The notes under the pieces: generated by a model
What the model was told of the DNA's origin: nothing
What the model saw: only the letters and a program-made list of their open reading frames with translations
The model's database searches: none
Shown: one piece after another, positions 1 to 8,798 of the stretch
How the letters are laid out: the number at the start of each line of letters is the position of its first letter
How positions within the stretch are numbered: the stretch's first letter is position 1
From: Candidatus Viadribacter manganicus
GTDB taxonomy: Bacteria; Pseudomonadota; Alphaproteobacteria; Caulobacterales; Aquidulcibacteraceae
Assembly: GCF_001679665.1 (NCBI RefSeq)
Contig: NZ_CP013244.1
Coordinates: forward strand, 2,488,980-2,552,979
Length of the DNA: 64,000 bases
Reading direction: 5' to 3'
Position numbers and translations under genes: made by a program

Positions 1-2
1 GC

Positions 3-56
3 AACGCCGACTATCGGACAGGCGACATACTGAAAACTCTGGGGGAGGAGTTGTAA
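3..56 (+). CDS. 3' end of an upstream gene (partial)
   Basis: The first bases read as an open frame ending NADYRTGDILKTLGEEL and a TAA. The TAA shares its last base with the ATG of the next gene (TAATG), which points to translational coupling. Too little is present to name the protein. It is probably the preceding member of the operon that continues into the two CPBP proteases and the arginase-family gene. Confidence 0.5.
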   Translation, partial: NADYRTGDILKTLGEEL

Positions 57-1021
57 TGAAGGCCTTTGTGCAGAGCCGCGCGCTTATCGTTTTCTTCATT
101 CTGGCTGTGGTGGTCGCGCTCATCTCGATGGCAATTCGCGCCACCGACCCGGCCGCGCTAGGCCAGGCGCTCCGCACCATGTTCGCCGCAAATCAGAAAG
201 CGGACATCATCAGCAGCATCCAGTATTGTCTCGAGACGCCGGTGCTGTGGAACGCAATTTTGTTTCCCGCAGCGCCGACCATTGCTGCATTCATCGTCAT
301 CGCCATCGCTTACGGTCCGGGTGGCCCCTCGCGATGGTTTGCGCGGGCGCTGCCGTGGCGCGGCGTGTCTTGGCAGCGAGGCGTCGGGGTTTGGTTGCTC
401 GCGCTGATCGCCTTCTTTGCTATGGTTGGTGTGTTCTTTATCGTCATGGCTTCGAGTGGCGGTGTGGCGGAGATTGCGCCCACAGTTGAACGATTTGGTG
501 CAACGCCTTTGCTCGCGCTTGGTGGCTTGGCGCTAGCGCTTGTACTCAGCAGTGGTCCGTTGCTTGAAGAAATGGGGTGGCGCGGTTTCGCGCTGCCCGT
601 GCTGCTCACGCGCTTCACGCCGCTCTTGGCCAGTGTGATCTTGGGGACGTTGTGGGCGGCGTGGCACTTGCCGCGTGAAATTGGGCCGCTGATGAGCGGG
701 GCTGATGGCGTGTGGACGGCTTTTCTCTTCAAGCAGATGAATTTCTTTCCGGGCTGTATTGCGTCGTCGGTTGTAGCCACCTTCCTTTATTTCAAACTCG
801 GCGGCAGCGTCTGGGGTGGAGTAATTGCCCACGCGTTTCACAATGAAATGTCCGTCAACGTCATGCGTGTTGCGGTGCCGGATATCATGATCGGCGCATT
901 TCCGCTGGGCATGCTCAATCTCATTGAGATCGCAATCGCGGTAGGTCTGATCATCCTCACCCGTGGAAATCTCGGCGCCGACAAGGATTATCGGCAAGAG
1001 TCGCATCCGTTCGCACCGTGA
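56..1021 (+). CDS. CPBP family intramembrane metalloprotease, copy 1
   Basis: A 321-residue integral membrane protein with about eight hydrophobic segments. It carries the CPBP (CAAX-protease/bacteriocin-processing, Abi) signature: EEMGWRG with Glu171, Glu172 and Arg176, a second-motif His in AAWHLP (His204), and a third motif HAFHNE near residue 259. In the family these residues bind the catalytic metal and water inside the membrane. The bacterial substrates are mostly unknown, with roles in bacteriocin self-immunity and peptide maturation. The start overlaps the previous stop (TAATG). A gap-free paralogue follows immediately. The family call is firm; the substrate is not known. Confidence 0.88.
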   Translation: MKAFVQSRALIVFFILAVVVALISMAIRATDPAALGQALRTMFAANQKADIISSIQYCLETPVLWNAILFPAAPTIAAFIVIAIAYGPGGPSRWFARALPWRGVSWQRGVGVWLLALIAFFAMVGVFFIVMASSGGVAEIAPTVERFGATPLLALGGLALALVLSSGPLLEEMGWRGFALPVLLTRFTPLLASVILGTLWAAWHLPREIGPLMSGADGVWTAFLFKQMNFFPGCIASSVVATFLYFKLGGSVWGGVIAHAFHNEMSVNVMRVAVPDIMIGAFPLGMLNLIEIAIAVGLIILTRGNLGADKDYRQESHPFAP

Positions 1022-1048
1022 GCTTCAAGATTTCGAGGAGCGCCTAAA

Positions 1049-2029
1049 GTGGGGCAATTGTTCAGATCGAGAGCTCTCGCGCTCTTCTTCGTCCTGGCGG
1101 TCGCTATCGCGCTTGTCGCGATGGCTATCCGCGCCACCGACCCCGGCGCGCTTGGCGTCGCTCTAAGGGAGATAATCGCCAACAATCAGCGCGCTGACAT
1201 CATCATTGGCATCGAGTATTCGCTCCGAGAGCCAGTGTTGTGGAACGCCATTCTCTTTCCCGCCGCACCGACACTAGCCGCGTTCATCGTAATCGCGATT
1301 GCATATGGGCCGGGCGGTTTGTCACGTTGGGTTGCGCGTCTTGCGCCTTGGCGAGGTATTTCCTGGCGCGTTGGCTTAGGCGTGTGGGCGCTAGTGGTGC
1401 TGTGGTTCCTGACCATCGTCTGCGTCTATCTTGTTTATCTGTCGTTCACGGGAAGCGCCGCGGCCATCACTGAAACTGTCGCGCGCTTCGGGCCGACACC
1501 ATTGCTCGCGCTTGGCGGCTTTGTCATCGCGTTGCTGCTGAGCAGCGGCCCGCTTTTGGAGGAAATGGGTTGGCGTGGGTTCGCGCTGCCGATGTTACTG
1601 CAACGCTTCAACCCGCTACTCGCCAGCGTCATTCTCGGTCTTCTTTGGGCGGCTTGGCATTTGCCGCGCGAGATAGCACCCTTGACCAGTGGCGCTGATG
1701 GCGCGCTGATGGCGTTTCTTTATAAGCAGGTCGATTTCATACCCGGCTGCATCGCCACCTCGATCATCGCAACATTCCTGTACTTCAAGCTCGGCGGTAG
1801 CGTCTGGTCGGGCATTCTCGCGCATGCGGTCAACAACGAATTCGTTGTTAACGTTGCGCGCGCTGGTCATCCCGTCTGGACCATGGGCGAGGTCACCTTA
1901 CGCGGCTGGACTCTGGCGGAATGCGCCGTGGCGATTTTGCTCGTATGCCTCAATGGCTCGAGCCTTGGTGCGGATAAGGATCAGCGTCAGCTCCCGCGTC
2001 CGTTTGAGCGGCCACAGGCGGGGGCATGA
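1049..2029 (+). CDS. CPBP family intramembrane metalloprotease, copy 2
   Basis: A 326-residue paralogue of the preceding gene. The two align without gaps through the first 180 residues, and EEMGWRG falls at residues 171-177 in both, so this is a tandem duplication. The start is GTG, preceded by a GAGGAG ribosome-binding site 27 bases after the upstream stop. The C-terminal tails diverge. The stop overlaps the ATG of the arginase-family gene (ATGA), so the three genes are probably co-transcribed. The conserved active-site residues suggest that both copies are functional, perhaps with different substrates. Confidence 0.88.
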   Translation: MGQLFRSRALALFFVLAVAIALVAMAIRATDPGALGVALREIIANNQRADIIIGIEYSLREPVLWNAILFPAAPTLAAFIVIAIAYGPGGLSRWVARLAPWRGISWRVGLGVWALVVLWFLTIVCVYLVYLSFTGSAAAITETVARFGPTPLLALGGFVIALLLSSGPLLEEMGWRGFALPMLLQRFNPLLASVILGLLWAAWHLPREIAPLTSGADGALMAFLYKQVDFIPGCIATSIIATFLYFKLGGSVWSGILAHAVNNEFVVNVARAGHPVWTMGEVTLRGWTLAECAVAILLVCLNGSSLGADKDQRQLPRPFERPQAGA

Positions 2030-2850
2030 CGGATACTGCAAAGCGCCTCGTCCATCTTCGAGGGCTGCCGACCGATTCGCACTCCTCTTACTTGCGAGGC
2101 GCAGCGGCAGCACCGGGTTTCATTCGCAAGGCTCTCGCGAGCGATCATAGCAATTTGGCGAGCGAGCGCGGGTTGGAGATCGGTCGCGAGATCGACCTCG
2201 TCGATTGCGGCGACGTTCCACTCAACGAAGATGACCAGGATGCTGCGGGCATCATCCGCGCGATTACGGAAAGTCTCGACGTTGGCGCGATGCCGCTTTC
2301 ATTGGGCGGCGATCATTCAGTGACGTTTCCGATTGTAGAGGCCATCGCAAATCGCTTGGGGCCAGTTCAGATCCTGCATTTCGATGCGCACCCGGACCTT
2401 TACGACGACTTTGACGGCGATCCGCGGTCCCATGCGTCGCCCTTCGCGAGGATCATGGAGCGAGGTTTCGCTACGAAACTCGTGCAGGTCGGCATACGAA
2501 CAATGAATGCGCACCAACGCGCCCAGGTGGCGCGCTTTGGTGTTGAGTCTGTTGAGATGCGCACAGTGGAATCTTGGCGGATGCCACAATTCGCTGGCCC
2601 GCTCTACGTCAGCATTGATCTTGACGCATTTGATCCAGCGTTTGCTCCGGGCGTGTCGCATCATGAGCCTGGTGGGTTGAGTCCGCGCCAAGTGATCAAT
2701 TGGGTGTTGGCGCTCGACGCGCCGCTGGTTGGCGCTGATGTTGTCGAACTCAATCCCAGCCGGGATCAAAATGGTGTCACGGCCATTCTTGCGGCGAAGC
2801 TTGTCAAGGAACTGGCGGCGGCGTCTTTGTTCACCGCGGTTGGCGCATAG
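2026..2850 (+). CDS. arginase/agmatinase-family ureohydrolase
   Basis: A 274-residue binuclear manganese hydrolase that cleaves a guanidino or formimino group, releasing urea or formamide. All ligand motifs are visible: GGDHS (His97), HFDAHPD (Asp120, His122, Asp124) and SIDLDAFDP (Asp198, Asp200). The N-terminal YLRGAAAAPGFIRKAL segment is typical of agmatinase/guanidinobutyrase-like members rather than classical arginase, but substrate cannot be fixed by eye. ATGA overlap with the upstream protease gene suggests one operon. Its 3' end overlaps the convergent crotonase gene by 20 bases. Confidence 0.85.
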   Translation: MTDTAKRLVHLRGLPTDSHSSYLRGAAAAPGFIRKALASDHSNLASERGLEIGREIDLVDCGDVPLNEDDQDAAGIIRAITESLDVGAMPLSLGGDHSVTFPIVEAIANRLGPVQILHFDAHPDLYDDFDGDPRSHASPFARIMERGFATKLVQVGIRTMNAHQRAQVARFGVESVEMRTVESWRMPQFAGPLYVSIDLDAFDPAFAPGVSHHEPGGLSPRQVINWVLALDAPLVGADVVELNPSRDQNGVTAILAAKLVKELAAASLFTAVGA

Positions 2851-3598
2851 TCGCCAGCGCAGCAGCGATTGCGCTGCGCGTCTGTGGCAGACTCAAGCGT
2901 TCAGCCTGTGCGCGCGCTTCAAGAACGATCTGCTCGCGCAGGCTTCGTTCACTGCAATCATCAATCAGCGCGCGCAATGCGGGCGCAAGGCCGAGGGGCG
3001 TGCGGCTGAGTATCGAGATCGACTTCGCTACAGCAGTGGCGAACTCGTCCGCTGGGACGCATTGTGACACCAATCCGGCCTGAAACGCCGGCGCTGCGTC
3101 AATCGCGCCGCCGCTTAAGAACAGCAGACGCGTTCGACTAGGGCCCAAGGCGGTGGTGACAATCTTGGTCAATCCAGAGTCAGGCACCAGTCCCAGGCGC
3201 GCGAACGGAAAAATCAACTTCGCGCTAGCGCTGGCAACGATCACGTCGGCCAATAGCGCGACACCCGCGCCGCCGCCGACTGCTGGTCCATTGAGAGCGC
3301 AGAGGGTTGGCGCCGGGCAGGCAGCGAACATTTGTGCAAGATGGGAGAAATCGTCGGCTGCGGACGCCAGCAGCGCTTCGGTGGACACATGCGCCAGCGC
3401 ATCAAGGTCTGCGCCGGCGGAAAACGTGTCGCCGTCAGCATCAAGGACGAGACAACGCAGCTCTGGCTCGCGTCCGGCCGCTTCAACCGCTTGAGCCAGC
3501 GCACGAATGTCGTCTGGCGTCAGCGCGTTGGCGCGCTCAGGCGTTGCAAGAGAGACCCGCGCGACACCGCTTAAGCTGTCGAACGTTGTGCGGATCAT
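2831..3598 (-). CDS. enoyl-CoA hydratase/isomerase (crotonase) family protein
   Basis: A 255-residue crotonase-fold protein acting on acyl-CoA thioesters. The oxyanion-hole segments FSAGADLDAL and VGGGAGVAL are clear. The two catalytic Glu residues of true enoyl-CoA hydratases are not seen: the positions after GGG and in the PEI motif read GGGAGVAL and PFARLGLVPDSG. The Asp in LVPDSG resembles delta-isomerase-type members, so an isomerase or other crotonase activity is more likely than hydration. It lies 6 bases downstream of the SDR gene and is probably the last gene of a tetR-SDR-crotonase operon. Confidence 0.8.
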   Translation of the reverse strand: MIRTTFDSLSGVARVSLATPERANALTPDDIRALAQAVEAAGREPELRCLVLDADGDTFSAGADLDALAHVSTEALLASAADDFSHLAQMFAACPAPTLCALNGPAVGGGAGVALLADVIVASASAKLIFPFARLGLVPDSGLTKIVTTALGPSRTRLLFLSGGAIDAAPAFQAGLVSQCVPADEFATAVAKSISILSRTPLGLAPALRALIDDCSERSLREQIVLEARAQAERLSLPQTRSAIAAALATMRQPR

Positions 3599-3604
3599 TT
3601 CTGC

Positions 3605-4474
3605 CTAGGCCGGGTTCATGATTTCTGCAAAAGGCGCCATGCCTTCTGCCATCGACCCTGGGAAATGAGCGTGTTCAAAGCCGGCGATCCGCGGCCATGC
3701 TTCGCGTACACTCTCAATGGTCAGGTTCGCAGCATCAAGCCTAGCGCCGTCGCTGCGTTGCCAGCGCAACTTGCCGAACCAACCGCCACCCGCTTCGAAG
3801 AGAGCGCCGGTCTCAGCACACTCTTCGTGGCAGAGCCAAGCCGCGAGCGGGCTCACATATTCTGGGCGCATGGGGCGCAATTGCTCTTCGCTCATTACCG
3901 TCCGCGTAAGCTGTGAATCCGCAGCCGGGGCGATGGTATTGGCGTGCACATTCTTGGAGCGGCCTTCAACGGCAAGGGCCTGCGTAAATCCATGCAGCGC
4001 CAACTTCATGCTGGAATAATTAGTCTGGCCGAAATTGCCGTAAATTCCGGCGGCCGAAGAAGTGTTTACGACGCGGCCATACCCCTGGGTGCGCATGTGC
4101 GGCCAAGCGGCCCGCGTTACACGAAATGCGCCGAGCAGGTGCACTTCATAAATGTCACCCCAATCTTTATCGGACATGTTGTGAAAGGCTGTGTCGCGTA
4201 AGAATCCCGCATTATTGACGACGATGTCGACGCGGCCGAAAGCGTCCAGCGCGGCTTCTACGATGCGCCCTCCGTCGATGACTGACTCGGTGTTCGCCAT
4301 CGCCGCGCCGCCGGCGCCGACAATATCCTGCACGGTTGCTTCGGCTTGGGTTAGGTCGTTGACCAACACTTTTGCGCCACGCGCGGCGAGCAACCGCGCA
4401 TGCTCGCGCCCAAGGCCACCGCCGGCGCCTGTGACGAGTGCGACGCGCCCGTCAAATCTCAAATCCTTGTTCAT
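3605..4474 (-). CDS. SDR oxidoreductase, 3-hydroxyacyl-CoA dehydrogenase-like
   Basis: A 289-residue short-chain dehydrogenase. The Rossmann glycine motif GAGGGLGREHARLLA, VNDL after strand 2, NNAG, and the YSSMK catalytic Tyr/Lys pair are present. GREHARLLAARGAKVLVNDL resembles the SDR domain of peroxisomal multifunctional enzyme type 2 (17beta-HSD4), which oxidises 3-hydroxyacyl-CoA. I chose ATG at 4474 because it overlaps the TetR stop (TGATG); a TTG one codon upstream is the only alternative. It would supply the third step of the beta-oxidation spiral encoded around it. Confidence 0.83.
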   Translation of the reverse strand: MNKDLRFDGRVALVTGAGGGLGREHARLLAARGAKVLVNDLTQAEATVQDIVGAGGAAMANTESVIDGGRIVEAALDAFGRVDIVVNNAGFLRDTAFHNMSDKDWGDIYEVHLLGAFRVTRAAWPHMRTQGYGRVVNTSSAAGIYGNFGQTNYSSMKLALHGFTQALAVEGRSKNVHANTIAPAADSQLTRTVMSEEQLRPMRPEYVSPLAAWLCHEECAETGALFEAGGGWFGKLRWQRSDGARLDAANLTIESVREAWPRIAGFEHAHFPGSMAEGMAPFAEIMNPA

Positions 4475-5091
4475 CAATTCTGCGCCTCCGCTACTGCGAG
4501 CGCACCGTCCAATCCACTGACGAGCAGGGCGGTCGCTAGATCTACCAATCGATCCAGCGAAACCGGGCCCTTTGGATCAAACCAAGTGTGGCTCCAAACC
4601 AGCGAGCCCATCGACAGCAATGTGATTGGCATCAGAAGGGTTTCATGGCGCTTCAGTTCCGGTCGCAGCTCGATCAGAATGTCGCGTAGACTTTCCGAAA
4701 TCGCGCGTTCGCGATCGCGGATACTGCGCTGCTGTTTTGGCGGCAGCGCGTCGACGTCGCCAAAGAGTCGTGCGTAGTTTATCCGATATGCGATGAGGAC
4801 AGCGAGAGCTTCGCGCATATAGGCGCGCAACCGATCTGCAGGTGTGCGCGCGGCGCTAACGGCGCCCTCGATGCGCCCGACGTACATTTCCATGAATTCG
4901 TCGAGCAGCTCGTAGAGGATTGCTTCTTTGGAATCGAAGTAGTGATAAATCCACGATTTGGACGCGTTACACGCCGCAGAAATCTCCGCCGTCGACGTGC
5001 CGTGAAAGCCTTGTCGGGCAAACAATTGGGCGGTGCGCTCTAGGATCATCTGACGTTTGTCGTCATGATCGCGCGCTCTCACACCTGCCAA
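4474..5091 (-). CDS. TetR/AcrR family transcriptional regulator
   Basis: A 205-residue repressor-type protein with an N-terminal TetR helix-turn-helix (about residues 12-58; ILERTAQLFARQGFHGTS, then SKSWIYHYFDSKEAIL) and an all-helical ligand domain. The start is TTG, with GGAG seven bases upstream; an in-frame GTG three codons later is the alternative. It is divergent from the FadB-like gene and overlaps the SDR gene. The inverted repeat at 5121-5145, repeated in related form at 8799 and 11252, is the likely operator. By family precedent the inducer would be an acyl-CoA pathway intermediate. Confidence 0.87.
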   Translation of the reverse strand: MAGVRARDHDDKRQMILERTAQLFARQGFHGTSTAEISAACNASKSWIYHYFDSKEAILYELLDEFMEMYVGRIEGAVSAARTPADRLRAYMREALAVLIAYRINYARLFGDVDALPPKQQRSIRDRERAISESLRDILIELRPELKRHETLLMPITLLSMGSLVWSHTWFDPKGPVSLDRLVDLATALLVSGLDGALAVAEAQN

Positions 5092-5120
5092 GATTCAACT
5101 CCGCCTGTCTGGTCGCTAGC

Positions 5121-5145
5121 GGTCAATCATTGACCAACCGTTCAG
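5121..5145. promoter_or_regulatory. putative TetR operator in the tetR/fadB-like divergent promoter
   Basis: GGTCAAT-C-ATTGACC is a perfect inverted repeat (5121-5135). It continues into ATTGACCAACCGTTCAG. The reverse complement shares CGGTTGGTCAATGAT (15 bases) with the site in front of the TonB receptor gene, and TGAACG-N3-GGTCAAT with the site in front of the thiolase gene. Position between the two divergent starts fits autoregulation plus control of the catabolic genes. This is inferred from pattern only. Confidence 0.55.
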
Positions 5146-5165
5146 GTGATGCAATCGATTTTTGC

Positions 5166-6476
5166 ATGGATCGTCCTGCGGCAAATCTCATCAGCACGAC
5201 TCGACGCGGCAACATCCTCGTTCTCGCCGTGAACAATCCCCCCGTCAACGCATTGGGTTTGCAACTTCGGCGAGCCCTAGTTGACGCGCTTCGCAGCGTT
5301 GCTAATGCGCCGGTCCAAGCCATTCTCCTGACCGGTGATAAAGGCCGCTTTGTTTCGGGCGCGGACATCGCTGAACTCGATCAGCCCGTGGCGGCGCCCG
5401 ATCTGCTCGACATCGAACAGTTGATTGCGACGGTTCGCGCTCCCGTGATTGCCGATTTGCAAGGGCAGGTGCTTGGCGGGGGACTGTTGCTGGCATTGAT
5501 GTGCGATGCTCGTGTGGCCAATCCCAGCGCGCGTCTTGGATATCCAGAAATCCAACTCGGGCTTATCCCAACGTTCGGCGGCACGCAGATTACGCCACGC
5601 CTCTGTGGTCCCAAGTTTGCTGCCGAACTGATGGCTTCGGGAACGCCGATCGATACGCCGACCGCGCTGGCCCATGGCCTCATTGATGCGATCGAAGACA
5701 ATGCCGAGCGTTGGGTGAAAAAGCGAAGCGCTCACCTTGCCAAACGCCGGGCATTACACCTGCGTTGGCGTGACGATGGTGCGCGCGATAAAGTAGCCGC
5801 CTATCAGGCAGGGCTGGCCGTGGCGCAGCCTGGCTTTGACGCGCCGTTGGCTGCGTTGGATGCGATGAGGGCAGGTTTTGACGCTTCATTGAGTGAGGCG
5901 CTGAAAATCGAACACACGCTGTTTGAAACTCTCCGGCAGTCGGTGCAATCGCAAACCTTGCGCGAATTGTTCTTCGCTGAACGTGCTGCGGCGCGTGCGC
6001 CCATTGGCGGAGACACGCCCGTGACGGTGCTAACACCGGGACTCTTGTCGACATTCGGCTGTATCGAACTGGTCTGCGGCGCGGGCGATCGGAGTCTTGG
6101 TGATGTCGTGGCTGCGGCGCGCGCGCAAGGCGAGCGGTGTCTGTTGTCTTCTCGAATAAGCGTTGCCGGAGTTATGCACGACGCCATGCGTGCGGAAATT
6201 GATCGGCACTCATCGCTGCTGGGGCCGGCACGCTTGACAACGGTTTTGCGCGCCGAAGGATTTTCGCGAGGAGTGGCCGCATATTGGACCGGCGTCGAGA
6301 CCGATGAAGTCGAGCCCGCCTCCGAACACTTTGGAGCGATCGCCGATGCGCTAACTGAGTGCGGCTATAGTCTCTTGCAGCAGGGGAGCGCATTCAGTGT
6401 GGCGCACCTCAGAGCCATTTGTGCATCGGCATTGGGTTGGCCGCGTTTTCGTTCAAATTTGTTCCCGCGCCTTTAG
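5166..6476 (+). CDS. FadB/FadJ-like protein: crotonase domain plus 3HCDH C-terminal remnant, NAD domain absent
   Basis: A 436-residue protein starting at ATG 5166; the longer open frame upstream runs antisense into tetR and is not used. Residues 1-190 form a crotonase domain (SGADIAEL, LGGGLLLAL, GYPEIQLGLIPTFGGTQ). The second catalytic Glu is present (Glu128) but the first is Leu108. A segment like the FadJ linker follows (QSQTLRELFFAER). The expected NAD-binding Rossmann domain is missing, and the last 40 residues resemble the C-terminal helical part of 3-hydroxyacyl-CoA dehydrogenase (ALTECGYSLLQQG...GWPRFR). Full FadB-like enzymes are near 700 residues. It may be an active isomerase, a structural partner, or a decaying gene. 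Confidence 0.75.
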   Translation: MDRPAANLISTTRRGNILVLAVNNPPVNALGLQLRRALVDALRSVANAPVQAILLTGDKGRFVSGADIAELDQPVAAPDLLDIEQLIATVRAPVIADLQGQVLGGGLLLALMCDARVANPSARLGYPEIQLGLIPTFGGTQITPRLCGPKFAAELMASGTPIDTPTALAHGLIDAIEDNAERWVKKRSAHLAKRRALHLRWRDDGARDKVAAYQAGLAVAQPGFDAPLAALDAMRAGFDASLSEALKIEHTLFETLRQSVQSQTLRELFFAERAAARAPIGGDTPVTVLTPGLLSTFGCIELVCGAGDRSLGDVVAAARAQGERCLLSSRISVAGVMHDAMRAEIDRHSSLLGPARLTTVLRAEGFSRGVAAYWTGVETDEVEPASEHFGAIADALTECGYSLLQQGSAFSVAHLRAICASALGWPRFRSNLFPRL

Positions 6477-7664
6477 GCGCGGTCCCTTGTCGGTTCGCGG
6501 CTCACCCGGCAAGTGCAACACGCGCTCAGCGATGACGTTGCGCAAAATCTCATCGCCGCCGCCAGCTATTCGCATGCCCGCTCCCCAACACCAAGCCCGC
6601 TCAACAGCCGCCCACATCTCTCCGTGATGTTCCTCGCAGAGCGCGCCGTCTTCCGCTAGAGCGTCGAGGAGAAATTGCGCGACATCCTGCGCTTGCCGCG
6701 CGGTGACAAGCTTGCCGATTGATTGCTCGGGACCAGGGGTTTCGCCGCCACTGAGGGCCGTGAGAGTGCGGTAAGCGAAAAGATTTACGCCCTGAGATTC
6801 GATGTACCAATCGGCGACTTTTGCGCGCGTAACGGCGTCGTCGGCCTTACGTTCCCGCGCATAACGGGCGGCGGCCCGCCAATCGATCAAGCCAATGTCT
6901 GCGCCGACATTCATGCGTTCGAACATCAGCGTCGTGAGCGCGCCCTGCCAGCCCGCACCCGGCGCGGTGACGCGATGGCTGTCCAAGATTGTCACGTTGT
7001 CGAAGAAGACTTCGTTGAAATCGCGTTCTCCGCTCATCTGCCGGAGCGGGCGTACGCTTATCCCAGGGGCCTTCATGTCGACAACGAACATGGTGAGCCC
7101 TGCATGCTTGGGCGCGTTCGGGTCGGTGCGCGCGAGCAGAATGCCGTAGTCTGAAAAATGCGCGCCGCTGGTCCAGATTTTCTGACCATTGACGATCCAG
7201 TGGTCGCCCTCACGTCGTGCACGCGTCTGCAGCGCTGCCAAGTCCGAGCCCGCGCTCGGTTCGGAAAATAACTGGCACCACACTTCTTCGCCGCGAATGC
7301 CGGGCGGCACATAGCGTTGCGCTAAGGTGGGCGCGAGGCTCGCAATCGTCGGCAAGCACATGCCAAGACCGATTTCGTACACGCCAAACGGCACACGATA
7401 GCGCGCTTCTTCTTGCCTGTAGATGATGTGCTGAATCGGTGTGCCGCCCGCGCCGCCCAAGGCCGGCGCCATCATGATGGCTGCGTATCCCTCCGCCGCC
7501 TTCTTGGCTTGCCAGGCGCGCGCGCGCGGTAGCTTTTCTGCATCCGGTAGCGCGCGAAATCCAGCGAGGTCGTCGCCATCGCGGCGTAGCTCTGCGTTGG
7601 CGCTGAGCCACGCACGCGCGGCGGCTCGGTAGGCGGCTTGATCGGGAGTGTCATTTAGGTGCAT
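6453..7664 (-). CDS. acyl-CoA dehydrogenase
   Basis: A 403-residue flavoprotein that introduces the alpha,beta double bond into an acyl-CoA and passes electrons to ETF. The ACAD middle-domain motif (WCQLFSEPSAGSDLA) and the substrate/FAD segment WIVNGQKIWTSGAH are clear. It lies 5 bases downstream of a second, shorter acyl-CoA dehydrogenase. Such unequal adjacent pairs form alpha2beta2 heterotetramers in steroid side-chain degradation, and I infer the same here. The 3' end overlaps the convergent FadB-like gene by 24 bases. Confidence 0.87.
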   Translation of the reverse strand: MHLNDTPDQAAYRAAARAWLSANAELRRDGDDLAGFRALPDAEKLPRARAWQAKKAAEGYAAIMMAPALGGAGGTPIQHIIYRQEEARYRVPFGVYEIGLGMCLPTIASLAPTLAQRYVPPGIRGEEVWCQLFSEPSAGSDLAALQTRARREGDHWIVNGQKIWTSGAHFSDYGILLARTDPNAPKHAGLTMFVVDMKAPGISVRPLRQMSGERDFNEVFFDNVTILDSHRVTAPGAGWQGALTTLMFERMNVGADIGLIDWRAAARYARERKADDAVTRAKVADWYIESQGVNLFAYRTLTALSGGETPGPEQSIGKLVTARQAQDVAQFLLDALAEDGALCEEHHGEMWAAVERAWCWGAGMRIAGGGDEILRNVIAERVLHLPGEPRTDKGPRLKAREQI

Positions 7665-7669
7665 CGAAT

Positions 7670-8749
7670 TCAGCGGCGCGGCCGTTCCCCATCAATCAGG
7701 CGCCGCCCGAGGTCGTCGCGCCAAGCCTGTGTTGAACCCAGAAAAGCTGAAAGCGCGCGTGCGCGGCGATAGTAGAGCTGAGGAGCCGCGTCCCAGGTGA
7801 ACCCGATTCCGCCGTGCACATGGACGCATACGCGCGCGGCCATCTCGAACGCATCGCTGGCGCTGACATGCGCGGCAGCCGCAGCTAGAGGAAAATCTTC
7901 GCCGCCGGAGGTCATGGCCCAAAGCGCATAATACGCATGCCCCCGAGCCGTCTCGAGCTTGACCCACACATCTGCCAGAGCATGCTTAATCGATTGGTAC
8001 GAGCCGATCGCGCGCCCAAAAGCGGCTCTGTCTGATACGTAAGCGCGCGCGATCGCTAGCGCTGCGCCAGCGCCTCCAATTTGCTCAAACGCGAGCAACG
8101 TGGCGGCGCGGTCCTTGGCGCGTTGGACGCTATCTTCGCCACCAAGTCTGATCGCAGGGCAGTCGGCGAAGATAATCTCGGCCGCCGGCTTCGAAGCGTC
8201 CAGAGTACGCAGCGGGCGCTTCTCCATGCCCCCGCTCTCGTCGAGAGACACCAGAAAAAGAGATGCCGCATCGCCATCATTGGCGCGAACGATGAGCACT
8301 TGCGCGGCAAGTCCATCGAAGACGGGCCGGGCGTTTCCTGTTACCCGACCGTTGGTGACGCGAAGGCCCGACCCGAAATAGCCTGCCCCGACGGTTGCGC
8401 CCTGTGCCAACGCGGCGAGCCATTTCGATTTTGATCCGAGGTCGCCCTCACTGAGCAAGGTGAGGCCGAACAAATAGAGTGCTGAGCCCACAGGCGCCGG
8501 CGCCAGAGTTGCGCCTACGGCCTCGGCCGCCGCCGCGAGCGCGATAACATCGTGCGCGCCCCCGTATTCCTCGGGCAACGCTGCCGCCAACACGCCAAGA
8601 TCGCGCAGATTGTCCCAAGCGGATAGATGAAAGCGCCAGTCCGGTTGTGAGAGCGCCGCGCGCACCTCTGCCAAAGGGCAGGCGCGCTCAAGCGCTCGCG
8701 TTACGCTTTCAGCGAACGCTTGGTGCTCGCTCGAAAACGCGAAATTCAT
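7670..8749 (-). CDS. acyl-CoA dehydrogenase family protein (partner subunit)
   Basis: A 359-residue acyl-CoA dehydrogenase-fold protein. ATG 8749 (MNFAFSSEHQAF) is chosen over an ATG 45 bases upstream because AGGGA precedes it and because homologues normally begin this way. The middle-domain FAD/substrate motifs are weak compared with the neighbouring 403-residue subunit, while the C-terminal helical bundle is recognisable (FGRAIGSYQSIKHALAD, CVHVHGGIGFTWDAAPQLYYRRA). This asymmetry suits the non-identical partner in a heteromeric dehydrogenase. It is divergent from the thiolase gene across the operator at 8799. Confidence 0.85.
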   Translation of the reverse strand: MNFAFSSEHQAFAESVTRALERACPLAEVRAALSQPDWRFHLSAWDNLRDLGVLAAALPEEYGGAHDVIALAAAAEAVGATLAPAPVGSALYLFGLTLLSEGDLGSKSKWLAALAQGATVGAGYFGSGLRVTNGRVTGNARPVFDGLAAQVLIVRANDGDAASLFLVSLDESGGMEKRPLRTLDASKPAAEIIFADCPAIRLGGEDSVQRAKDRAATLLAFEQIGGAGAALAIARAYVSDRAAFGRAIGSYQSIKHALADVWVKLETARGHAYYALWAMTSGGEDFPLAAAAAHVSASDAFEMAARVCVHVHGGIGFTWDAAPQLYYRRARALSAFLGSTQAWRDDLGRRLIDGERPRR

Positions 8750-8798
8750 CGTCCCTCGCCTCGCACCATCCTCGCGCGAAATTAGCTCTTGCATCGAT

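Noticed and set aside
3160..3190. TTGGTCAATCC as another TetR operator
   Set aside because: It is inside the crotonase coding region and lacks the second half-site. A similar hit near 51686 in cheX was rejected for the same reason.
4920..5165. Extension of the FadB-like frame upstream of ATG 5166
   Set aside because: It runs antisense through the start of tetR and the operator. ATG 5166 gives the expected crotonase N-terminus.
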